NCBI GenBank assembly: GCA_005877225.1
Contig: VBPK01000009.1
Span: forward strand, 1-9,142
Direction: 5' to 3'
Origin: Nitrososphaerota archaeon
Lineage (GTDB): Archaea; Thermoproteota; Nitrososphaeria; Nitrososphaerales; Gagatemarchaeaceae
Length of the DNA stretch: 9,142 nt
Shown here: piece after piece, positions 1 to 6,523 of the stretch
Numbering within the stretch: the first letter of the stretch is position 1
Layout: every line of letters begins with the position of its first letter
Notes under the pieces: generated by a model
Databases searched by the model: none
The model's input: the letters and a program-made list of their open reading frames with translations, nothing else
What the model was told of the DNA's origin: nothing
Translations under genes and position numbers: made by a program

Positions 1-645
1 GTGCTGAACTACCCCTCCAACCCTACAGGAAAAATCGTCAAGCCGTCTCTCTTCAGAGAAATTCTGGAGGTAGCGAACGACCACAACCTGACCGTGATCA
101 GCGACGAAGTCTACGATAGTTACTCGTTCGCCCCCTGCCCAAGCATTCTGGAGGGAGGGGCGGAGAGGTTCATCTTGACCTCTTCCTTCTCCAAGACCTG
201 GTCGATGACAGGCTTCAGGGTGGGGTATGCGGTCTGCGATGGAAGACAGACGGCCGAGAAGATTGCGATGCTCGCATCCTTGATGTACACCTCAGTCCCG
301 GAGTTCATTCAGTACGGAGCGATTAAGGCACTCGAGAGTGAAGAGGAGGCTACTCGCAACAGGGAACAAATGAGAGAACGAATAGCGATCGCCTGCCGCG
401 AGCTCGATCGAATTCATGGGCTGAAGTACTACAGGCCCGATGGGGCCATGTACGTCTTCCCTGAATTGAGAGAGGAGAGCTTCGACTCCTCCGGGTTCGC
501 CGATAGTCTGCTGAACGAGAATGCAGTGAGTGTCATTCCGGGAACCGGATTCGGCAACTACCCGAGGTGCTTCAGAATCTCTCTCGGGTCGCCAAAGGAG
601 GTAATCGTGGAGGGTATCAGGCGGATAGGCGAAAAGATCGCTTGA
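1..645 (+). CDS. Class I/II PLP-dependent aminotransferase, C-terminal part (probably aromatic or aspartate type), 5'-truncated
   Basis: The reading frame is open from the first base to a TGA at 643-645, giving 214 residues. Family members are usually about 380-400 residues, so the N-terminal 40-45% lies outside the window and the leading GTG is not a real start. The hallmarks of fold-type I aminotransferases appear in order: NYPSNPTG (residues 3-10, Asn7 near the cofactor), SDEVY (Asp35 binding the PLP pyridine nitrogen, Tyr38), SSFSK with Lys65 as the Schiff-base lysine, GFRVGY with Arg73 binding PLP phosphate, and FRISLG with Arg192 as the substrate-carboxylate arginine. The enzyme moves an amino group between an amino acid and a 2-oxo acid in the cytoplasm. 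A 4-nt overlap with tyrA suggests it transaminates prephenate, 4-hydroxyphenylpyruvate or phenylpyruvate. That specificity is inferred from context; aspartate or alanine activity is equally compatible with the motifs. Confidence 0.93.
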   Translation: MLNYPSNPTGKIVKPSLFREILEVANDHNLTVISDEVYDSYSFAPCPSILEGGAERFILTSSFSKTWSMTGFRVGYAVCDGRQTAEKIAMLASLMYTSVPEFIQYGAIKALESEEEATRNREQMRERIAIACRELDRIHGLKYYRPDGAMYVFPELREESFDSSGFADSLLNENAVSVIPGTGFGNYPRCFRISLGSPKEVIVEGIRRIGEKIA

Positions 646-1496
646 GGGTCGCGGTGCTTGGTTCTTCGGGCGGGATGGGTTCCTTCCTCGCGAGGTACTT
701 CATATCGAAGGGGCACCGAGTGGTCGGCTTCGACCCGAGCAAGAGGGGGAGGCCCATTCGCGGCCTCAAGTTCGAGCGCTCGAATCGAAGCGCCGCCGAG
801 GGAGCGAAGCTTGTGCTTCTCGCGCCTCCGATCGACCTGTCACTCCCGGTGGCGGAGGAAGTTCTCCCTCAACTTTCGGGAGGCGCGATTCTCGTGGAGA
901 TCTCCTCCGTCAAGCGTGAGATCCTCCCCAGACTGCTGGAATTGACCCGCGAGAGAGGGGTGAGGCTCCTATCCGTCCATCCCCTCTTTGGACCTTCTCT
1001 CCGGAGGACGGCGGGGATGAAGATAGCTGTGCTCACAACCGAGAAACTCGAATCACTCAGACTCGCGAAGAGAGTCTTCCCAGATGCGAGATTGATTCCG
1101 GTCGAACCCCAGAGCCACGACAGAGAGGTCGCTCTTGTCCTTTCTCTCACCCATCTGGTCGGTATGGCGTACGGAGCTGTCGTTGGGAAACGCGAGGGTA
1201 TCGGCCGCTTCAAGGAGCTCGCCTCCCCGTCATCTCTACTCCAACTGACGGTCGCGGAGAGCATTCTGGCTCAGGACCCCTCTCTCTGCTCCTACATGGA
1301 CGTGGAGAATCCATCATCACTGGACTTTCTGCACGCATTCCAGAAGGAGCTAGGGACGCTGGAGGAGCTCTTGTCGCGCCACGATAGAGGGGGATTCGAG
1401 GAGAAATTCAAGGCGACAGCCGGTCTGTATTCGAGAGGAGAGACAGCGATGGCTACAGAGAAGGTGTACCGCGCCATCGAAGCTAACCGCGAGTAG
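642..1496 (+). CDS. tyrA: Prephenate dehydrogenase
   Basis: This enzyme oxidatively decarboxylates prephenate to 4-hydroxyphenylpyruvate in tyrosine synthesis. I place the start at TTG 642, where TTGA overlaps the aminotransferase stop. The protein then begins with the Rossmann strand RVAVLGSSGGMG, as in the family. The frame is open further upstream (a GTG-type or ATG start near 567), but that would put 25 basic, non-homologous residues before the first strand. The product is 284 residues. Gly7/Gly10/Gly13 form the dinucleotide loop, and Asp31 after the second strand suggests NAD rather than NADP. SVHPLFGP (111-118) is the conserved prephenate-site segment with His113. HDREVALVLSLTHL (149-162) carries the second conserved His161. 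There is no chorismate mutase or ACT domain, so this is a stand-alone dehydrogenase without the usual feedback domain. Its 3' end overlaps trpA by 14 nt. Confidence 0.9.
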   Translation: MRVAVLGSSGGMGSFLARYFISKGHRVVGFDPSKRGRPIRGLKFERSNRSAAEGAKLVLLAPPIDLSLPVAEEVLPQLSGGAILVEISSVKREILPRLLELTRERGVRLLSVHPLFGPSLRRTAGMKIAVLTTEKLESLRLAKRVFPDARLIPVEPQSHDREVALVLSLTHLVGMAYGAVVGKREGIGRFKELASPSSLLQLTVAESILAQDPSLCSYMDVENPSSLDFLHAFQKELGTLEELLSRHDRGGFEEKFKATAGLYSRGETAMATEKVYRAIEANRE

Positions 1497-2289
1497 CCGC
1501 CTTCAATGACCTTACGTATTCTTCCAAGTTCTGGAGCACCTTTGATTTGTTTTCGCGATAGTCTGCGACTCTGTCAACTATGCTGCTCCCGACGATCACC
1601 CCGTCGGCTCCCGCCTCGATTACTTCCCGCACATGTTCTGGGGCTGAAATCCCGAATCCAACAGCGAGGGGCACCCTCCCTTGAGTGTACCTGTGCGCGA
1701 AGGCGATCAGCGCGAGGGTGCTTCTCCGTAGCGACTGCCTCGCTCCGGTCACCCCGAGGACAGAGACCAGATAGAGGAAGCCAGAGGTGTTCGAGGCAAG
1801 CATTCGCATTCGCCCGGCGGAAGTGGTCGGGGCGGCGAGAAGGATGTTATCCACTCCCATCCTCCGAGAGATCCGGGCGTACCTTGAAGCTTCGTCCAGC
1901 GGGAGGTCGGGAACGATAATCCCATCGACGGAGTGCGATTTGGCAAGTCGAAGAAAATTTTCGAAGCCCTGCGAATAGAAGATGTTGAAGTAAGTCATGA
2001 GAGCGACAGGCACGTGGTGCTTCTCCTTCGCATTCTTCGCGAGCTCGAGGACTCGACGAGGAGTTGTTCCGGCGGAAAGGGCTCTGACCGCGGCTGCCTG
2101 AATCGACTTTCCATCGGCTATCGGGTCGGAGAAAGGAATACCAAGCTCAATGATGTCCGCGCCTCCAGCGACGACTGCGTCGATGACCTTTGAGCAGGTA
2201 TCAGGGTCGGGGTCCCCGCCCATGATGTAGGTGACCAGGGCGCCTTCACTCCCTGCGAGTCCTGCGAAGGCCTTCGAGATTTCGCTCAT
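1483..2289 (-). CDS. trpA: Tryptophan synthase alpha subunit
   Basis: The alpha subunit cleaves indole-3-glycerol phosphate to indole and glyceraldehyde-3-phosphate and channels indole to TrpB. The 268 residues match the usual length. The TIM-barrel landmarks are present: ELGIPFSDPIADG with the catalytic pair Glu48 and Asp59 (Glu49 and Asp60 in the Salmonella enzyme), IIVPDLP in the middle, the LVSVLGVTGAR loop-6 region, and the phosphate-binding GFGIS and GSSIV segments near the C-terminus. The ATG directly follows the trpB TGA with no intervening base, so translation is probably coupled. This is the last gene of the operon. Its final codons, stop TAG at 1483-1485, lie antisense to the end of tyrA. 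Confidence 0.97.
   Translation of the reverse strand: MSEISKAFAGLAGSEGALVTYIMGGDPDPDTCSKVIDAVVAGGADIIELGIPFSDPIADGKSIQAAAVRALSAGTTPRRVLELAKNAKEKHHVPVALMTYFNIFYSQGFENFLRLAKSHSVDGIIVPDLPLDEASRYARISRRMGVDNILLAAPTTSAGRMRMLASNTSGFLYLVSVLGVTGARQSLRRSTLALIAFAHRYTQGRVPLAVGFGISAPEHVREVIEAGADGVIVGSSIVDRVADYRENKSKVLQNLEEYVRSLKAATRG
1541..1553 (+). terminator. Possible T-rich terminator for tyrA, inside the trpA coding region
   Basis: About 45 nt past the tyrA stop the plus strand reads TTTGATTTGTTTT. Archaeal RNA polymerase commonly stops at T-tracts without a hairpin. No other T-run lies near, so this is the best candidate for the end of the rightward transcript. I see no comparable T-run in the trp direction just past the trpA stop. 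Confidence 0.3.
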
Positions 2290-3474
2290 TCAGATTTCCA
2301 ACCCCGCTTCCTTCGCGACGATCTGGACGTCCTTGTCTCCTCGCCCCGAGAGCGTAACAACGATGCTCTGCTCTTTCTTCATCGAACGGGCCATCTTCAC
2401 CGCGTGGGCGACGGCGTGGGCTGACTCGAGGGCGGGGAGTATCCCCTCGACCTCTGCGAGGAGATGAAAAGCGCGTAACGCATCTTTGTCTCTCACGGTC
2501 ACATAAGTTGCCCTCCCTCTCTCCTTCAGGTAGGAGTGCTCGGGACCGACCCCTGGATAGTCCAGGCCGGCGGAGACGCTCTGCGTTTCACGTATTTGGC
2601 CGTCTTCATCCTCTAGCACATAGGTCAGCATCCCGTGGAGGACTCCCTTCCTCCCCTCCGCCAGAGATGCTGCATTCCTCCCCCTTCCGGCCCCCCCTGC
2701 CTCCACTCCCACGAGCTTCACGCCTCTCTTCTCGACGAATTCGTGAAAGCTACCCATAGCGTTGCTACCTCCTCCGACGCAGGCGACGACAGCGTCGGGA
2801 AGCCGCCCCTCTCTCCTACGCATTTGATCTCTGATCTCTTTGCCTATGACGCTCTGAAAGTCCCGCACGATAACGGGGTAGGGGTGGGGACCAACCACCG
2901 ACCCAATCAGGTAGTAGGTGGTACTGATGTTGGTCGCCCAGTCTCGAAGGGCTTCATTTATCGCGTCCTTCAGCGTCCTCGAGCCTGCCGTGACGCTGTG
3001 AAGCTCAGCCCCCATTAGTTCCATCCTGTAGGCGTTCAGCTTCTGCCGCTCGATGTCCACCGAACCCATGTAGACTTCGGCCTTCAGCCCAAGGGCGGCG
3101 CAAGCGATGGCCGTGGCCACACCGTGCTGCCCCGCTCCCGTCTCGGCGATGACTCGTTGCTTTCCCATTCTCTTCGCGAGGAGACCCTGCCCGAGGGTGT
3201 TGTTGATCTTGTGGGCGCCGCCGTGCAGGAGGTCCTCTCTCTTGAGGAAAATCATTGCCCCGCCTGCCCTCTTCGTGAGGTTCCGGGCAAAGTAGAGCGG
3301 GGTGGGGCGTCCAGCGTATTCTCTGAGCATGCCGTCGAGCTCCGCTCTGAATCCGGCGTCGCTCTTCCACCTGAGGTACGCACTCTCCAGCTCCTGAAGC
3401 GCAGGCACCAGAGTCTCGGGGACGAACTGCCCTCCGAACTCCCCGAACCTGCCGTTGACCGGGTAGGATTTCAT
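2290..3474 (-). CDS. trpB: Tryptophan synthase beta subunit (TrpB1 type)
   Basis: This PLP enzyme condenses indole with serine to make tryptophan, in an alpha2-beta2 complex with TrpA. The 394 residues are full length. The N-terminus GRFGEFGGQFVPETL is the canonical TrpB1 signature. LLHGGAHKINN carries the PLP lysine, Lys89. ETGAGQHG has the catalytic Glu111, CVGGGSNAMG binds the cofactor phosphate, and LSGRGDKD near the C-terminus holds Ser376, which contacts the pyridine nitrogen. The residues before the lysine (LLHGG rather than the bacterial LNHTG) resemble archaeal TrpB such as that of Pyrococcus. This is not the divergent TrpB2 form. It starts 2 nt after the trpF stop and abuts trpA, matching the need for equal amounts of both subunits. 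Confidence 0.98.
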   Translation of the reverse strand: MKSYPVNGRFGEFGGQFVPETLVPALQELESAYLRWKSDAGFRAELDGMLREYAGRPTPLYFARNLTKRAGGAMIFLKREDLLHGGAHKINNTLGQGLLAKRMGKQRVIAETGAGQHGVATAIACAALGLKAEVYMGSVDIERQKLNAYRMELMGAELHSVTAGSRTLKDAINEALRDWATNISTTYYLIGSVVGPHPYPVIVRDFQSVIGKEIRDQMRRREGRLPDAVVACVGGGSNAMGSFHEFVEKRGVKLVGVEAGGAGRGRNAASLAEGRKGVLHGMLTYVLEDEDGQIRETQSVSAGLDYPGVGPEHSYLKERGRATYVTVRDKDALRAFHLLAEVEGILPALESAHAVAHAVKMARSMKKEQSIVVTLSGRGDKDVQIVAKEAGLEI

Positions 3475-3476
3475 CG

Positions 3477-4112
3477 TCAGCCCGCCTCTCTAGCCCTAGC
3501 GACGAACTCCCTGATCTTACCGTGGTCTTTGATGCCCGGGGAGAGTTCCACGCCGGAAGAAGCGTCGACCGCGAACGGCCTCACCCGACGTATGGCGTGG
3601 GCCACGTTTTCGGGAGTCAATCCTCCCGAGAGAATCATCGGGGTCGGCGCAATCCTCTCTCTGACTTTGAGGCAGAGTTCCCAGTCGGAGACCCTGCCCG
3701 TTCCGCCCTGCATTCCGTCCCTGTAGGTGTCCGTGAGAAGGGCGTCAAAGCCGGCGACTGCACCTGCGACATCGAGGGCTTCAGACGTCCGGAGAGGATA
3801 GGGCTTGATCAGCCCGACCCTGAGAAGGGATCGAATAGCCTCGAGACTTGGGGGGTCCCCGTAAAGCTGAATGTCATTCATCCTCATTCTGAGGAGATCA
3901 GACATGTCATCTCGAATGAGAGTTGATGTTGTGACCAGGACAGTGTTCACGAAAGGAGGGACTAAATCCATCAGCCGAGACGCGCGTCCGAGACTGATAT
4001 TCCGGGTCGACGAGGGGAAGCCGACTATGAACCCGACGGCATCTGCGCCCGCCTCCACCGCAGCTCTGACGTCCTCTTCCCTCGTCATCCCGCACAACTT
4101 CACGCGCACCAT
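3477..4112 (-). CDS. trpF: Phosphoribosylanthranilate isomerase
   Basis: The enzyme performs the Amadori rearrangement of N-(5'-phosphoribosyl)anthranilate to CdRP, the third step of the pathway. The 211-residue single-domain TIM barrel is the normal size. VKLCGMT places the general base at Cys7. The TDT segment has the general acid Asp128. PSSTRNIS contains the conserved Arg37. GGTGR (136-140), LSGGLTPENV and VDASSGVE supply the phosphate-binding loops. The mid-protein motif usually written VQLHG reads IQLYG here, a mild variant. The start is ATG, with an AGGTG ribosome-binding site about 10 nt upstream inside the end of trpC. The gap to trpC is 5 nt. It is not fused to trpC, unlike in enteric bacteria. 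Confidence 0.96.
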   Translation of the reverse strand: MVRVKLCGMTREEDVRAAVEAGADAVGFIVGFPSSTRNISLGRASRLMDLVPPFVNTVLVTTSTLIRDDMSDLLRMRMNDIQLYGDPPSLEAIRSLLRVGLIKPYPLRTSEALDVAGAVAGFDALLTDTYRDGMQGGTGRVSDWELCLKVRERIAPTPMILSGGLTPENVAHAIRRVRPFAVDASSGVELSPGIKDHGKIREFVARAREAG

Positions 4113-4117
4113 TTCCG

Positions 4118-4900
4118 TTACGCACCTGCGAGTCTCCGAATGGACTCGGTGGGGTCTCTCGACCTCATCAGGGTAGAGCCGATGAGGAGGGCGTTCGCCC
4201 CAGCCTTGATAAGAGAGACCGCTTCCTTCCTTGTCTTGATTCCACTCTCGCAGACGACAGGCTTAACGCGCGGGTAGTTACTCAACAGTCTGTAGGAGGT
4301 ATCAAGCGAGACCTCGAGAGTGTCGAGGTTCCTGTTGTTGATCCCAACAAGGTCTGCCTCGGTCTGGCCTGCCATAAGATACTCCTCGGCGGTATGAGTT
4401 TCGAGAAGGACCTCCAGCCCTCTTGAATGAGAATGGGCAATCATCTCCTGAAGGCTCGCCGCCGAGAGAGCCCGGGTAAACAGTCCCGCGATGAGAAGAA
4501 CCGCGTCCGCCCCTATCCTTTCCGCGGCGTCGATCTGGACGGGGTCAAGAAAGATGTCCTTCATTAGGACCGGTATCCCGACCGCATCCTTCACATCGGG
4601 GACGAATTCGAGTCTCCCCTCGAAGTGCTTCTCTTCAGTGAGGACGGAGATGGCGACCGCGCCCCCCCTTGCGTACAACCTTGCCATTCCGGCTGCTCCC
4701 TCGGCCCTCCGAATCGGCCCCTCGGCTGGAGACCTGTACTTCACCTCCGCTATTATCGGGAGAAAGTTGGTTGCGGCTATCGCACGGCGCAGGCTCCTGC
4801 GGGGAGAAGGGTGGCGGTCCACTTCGTATCGACCCATCGCGACAGCCTCGCGCGCAGAAGCTGCCAGCCTTGAAAGGAATTCCTCACCGGCTCTTTGCAT
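4118..4900 (-). CDS. trpC: Indole-3-glycerol phosphate synthase
   Basis: It converts CdRP to indole-3-glycerol phosphate with loss of CO2 and water, the fourth step. From ATG 4900 the product is 260 residues. Catalytic positions known from the Sulfolobus enzyme are all visible: AEVKYRSPAEG (Glu52, Lys54), VLMKD (Lys114), LLETH (Glu157), GINNRNL (the asparagine of the active site) and CESGI (Glu208, Ser209). The start is uncertain by 9 nt. An in-frame TTG at 4909 is possible, and the GAGGAG at 4902-4907 is too close to ATG 4900 for a standard ribosome-binding site. Either choice overlaps the end of trpD (17 or 26 nt), so translation is probably coupled to trpD. It is a separate polypeptide, not fused to TrpF or TrpD. 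Confidence 0.95.
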   Translation of the reverse strand: MQRAGEEFLSRLAASAREAVAMGRYEVDRHPSPRRSLRRAIAATNFLPIIAEVKYRSPAEGPIRRAEGAAGMARLYARGGAVAISVLTEEKHFEGRLEFVPDVKDAVGIPVLMKDIFLDPVQIDAAERIGADAVLLIAGLFTRALSAASLQEMIAHSHSRGLEVLLETHTAEEYLMAGQTEADLVGINNRNLDTLEVSLDTSYRLLSNYPRVKPVVCESGIKTRKEAVSLIKAGANALLIGSTLMRSRDPTESIRRLAGA

Positions 4901-5936
4901 ACTCCTCAAACCTGGTTAGCTCGCCTCCGCTGAACTTCACGAGTTCTTCGAGTTTCTTGTAGGCCGCTCCACCCAGTATCGAGTTCTTCGCGAGCTCGAC
5001 ACCCTCCGGAAAGGTGGTCGCGCGCCCTGCGAGGACGAGGGCGGCTGCAGAGTTTGCGAGCACCATCTGTTCTTTGGCACCTCGACCCCCTCGAGAGTTG
5101 AGGATGTCAAGGGTGGAGCCGACTGGGTCGTCCCCTTCAGTTATCTCGGCGAGTCTCGCTCCCTCAAGTATTCCGAAATCCCTGGGTCCGTACTCCTTCG
5201 TCGTGATCTCCCCCTCGCGGAGCCATGACACGAGCGTTTTGCCGGTAACGGAGATCTCGTCCATCCCTTCCAAGGCATGTACCACGATTGCTTCATTCAT
5301 CCCCAACCTCGAAAACACGTCGGCGATAAGAGGAACTAGCTCGGGAGAGTACACTCCCACCAGTTGGGCGTCAACTCGCGCCGGATTGATCACCGGTCCC
5401 AAGAGGTTGAAGACTGTCCTTATTCCCAACTCCCTTCGAACCGGTGCGACATGCTTCATTGCGGGGTGGAATGAAGGGGCGAACATGAACCCAATCCCTA
5501 TCGTCTCTATTGACTCCTGGACGCGGAGCGGTTCCATCTCTATTCTGAAGCCAAGCCTCTCGAGAAGGTCTGCGCTTCCGCACTTGCTCGTCACCGACCT
5601 GCCGCCGTGTTTGGCGACGTACGCGCCACCACCCGCGGCCACAAGGGATGAGATGGTACTGACGTTGAAGGTCTTCACGGAATCGCCCCCCGTTCCACAG
5701 GTATCGATCACCCTTCCTCCAACTCGCGGCCTGATGGCGACACTGTATTCCCTCAAAGCGGAGGCCATGACTGCTATCTCGGCGGGCTGCTCTCCCTTGT
5801 TGCGAAGAGCGACTAGGAAGCCTCCAATCTGAGCTGAGGTCGCTTCCCCTGAGACTATTTCACCCACTACCCTTCTCAGCTGGTTCTCGTTAAGGTCCCT
5901 ACGTTCGACGAGGTCGCGGATGGCGTCCTGTATCAG
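4884..5936 (-). CDS. trpD: Anthranilate phosphoribosyltransferase (probable CTG start)
   Basis: It transfers phosphoribose from PRPP to anthranilate, the second step. Motifs are GTGGDSV (PRPP loop, 81-87), KHGGRS (Lys109, His110), GSAD, FAPSFHPAMKH and RRELGIRTVFNLLGP. The first ATG/GTG/TTG in frame is GTG 5867, but that would remove the first helices of the N-terminal domain. Between it and an in-frame TAG lie 23 codons encoding IQDAIRDLVERRDLNENQL and following residues, which is exactly the family's usual N-terminus. The only reasonable start there is CTG at 5934-5936, which forms a CTGA overlap with the trpG stop and gives 350 residues. ATA next to it is a weaker alternative. The asparagine usually found in KHGNR is Gly112 here. 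A weak G-rich stretch lies about 7 nt upstream of the CTG. Confidence 0.93.
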   Translation of the reverse strand: MIQDAIRDLVERRDLNENQLRRVVGEIVSGEATSAQIGGFLVALRNKGEQPAEIAVMASALREYSVAIRPRVGGRVIDTCGTGGDSVKTFNVSTISSLVAAGGGAYVAKHGGRSVTSKCGSADLLERLGFRIEMEPLRVQESIETIGIGFMFAPSFHPAMKHVAPVRRELGIRTVFNLLGPVINPARVDAQLVGVYSPELVPLIADVFSRLGMNEAIVVHALEGMDEISVTGKTLVSWLREGEITTKEYGPRDFGILEGARLAEITEGDDPVGSTLDILNSRGGRGAKEQMVLANSAAALVLAGRATTFPEGVELAKNSILGGAAYKKLEELVKFSGGELTRFEEYAKSR

Positions 5937-6523
5937 GTCTGGACCCCGTCCCTAAGGAAGTTCTTGACGATTTTCATTCCCCCCGCACTCATTATGGATT
6001 CAGGGTGAAACTGCACTCCTTCTATCGGGTACCGGACGTGCCTGAGTCCCATGATCTCAGAGTCGTCGAGTGAGTGCGAAGTCATCTTCAGACACTCGGG
6101 GACGGTGCCGCGCCTGACGACGAGCGAGTGGTACCGGGTCGCAACGAATGGGTTCCCGAGACCTCTCAGAACCCCTCTCCCGTCGTGCCTGATCCTGCTT
6201 GTCTTTCCGTGCATGAGCTTCGAGGCCCTGGTCAATTTTGCTCCAAACGTGTACCCGATGCCCTGGTTCCCAAGGCAGACGCCGAGCGTGGGAATATCCG
6301 GGCTGAGCTCCTCGAGGACCCTCCTGCAGACGCCAAAGTATTTTTCATCTTCGGGCGTGCCTGGACCCGGCGAGATTATGATTCTCGCGGGGTTGAGCCT
6401 CCGAGCGTCCGCTAAGGAGATCGTGTTGTTCCTGCGGACGATGGGTTCGCCCCCGAGCTCCCCAACGTACTGGGCTAGGTTGTAGACGAAAGAATCGTAG
6501 TTGTCTATGATGAGGACCTTCAT
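5933..6523 (-). CDS. trpG: Anthranilate synthase component II, glutamine amidotransferase
   Basis: The subunit hydrolyses glutamine and passes ammonia to TrpE for anthranilate formation. Some archaeal and bacterial homologues also serve p-aminobenzoate synthesis. The 196 residues are a complete class I amidotransferase. DNYDSFVYNL opens the protein, ISPGPGTP forms the oxyanion strand region, GVCLGNQ contains the nucleophile Cys83, RYHSLVV follows, and GVQFHPES supplies His173 and Glu175 of the triad. The family motif is normally GVCLGHQ; here the histidine is Asn86. ATG directly follows the trpE TGA, and a GGAGGGG ribosome-binding site (6532-6538) lies 8 nt upstream inside trpE. Its TGA overlaps the proposed CTG start of trpD. 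Confidence 0.97.
   Translation of the reverse strand: MKVLIIDNYDSFVYNLAQYVGELGGEPIVRRNNTISLADARRLNPARIIISPGPGTPEDEKYFGVCRRVLEELSPDIPTLGVCLGNQGIGYTFGAKLTRASKLMHGKTSRIRHDGRGVLRGLGNPFVATRYHSLVVRRGTVPECLKMTSHSLDDSEIMGLRHVRYPIEGVQFHPESIMSAGGMKIVKNFLRDGVQT

Noticed and set aside
869..1264. 131-codon minus-strand ORF within tyrA
   Set aside because: It is antisense to well-supported prephenate dehydrogenase coding sequence, and its Ser/Arg-rich product shows no domain.
5014..5832. 272-codon plus-strand ORF opposite trpD
   Set aside because: It mirrors trpD codons in GC-rich sequence, is low complexity (Ser/Pro/Arg-rich) and has no recognisable motif. It is a shadow ORF.
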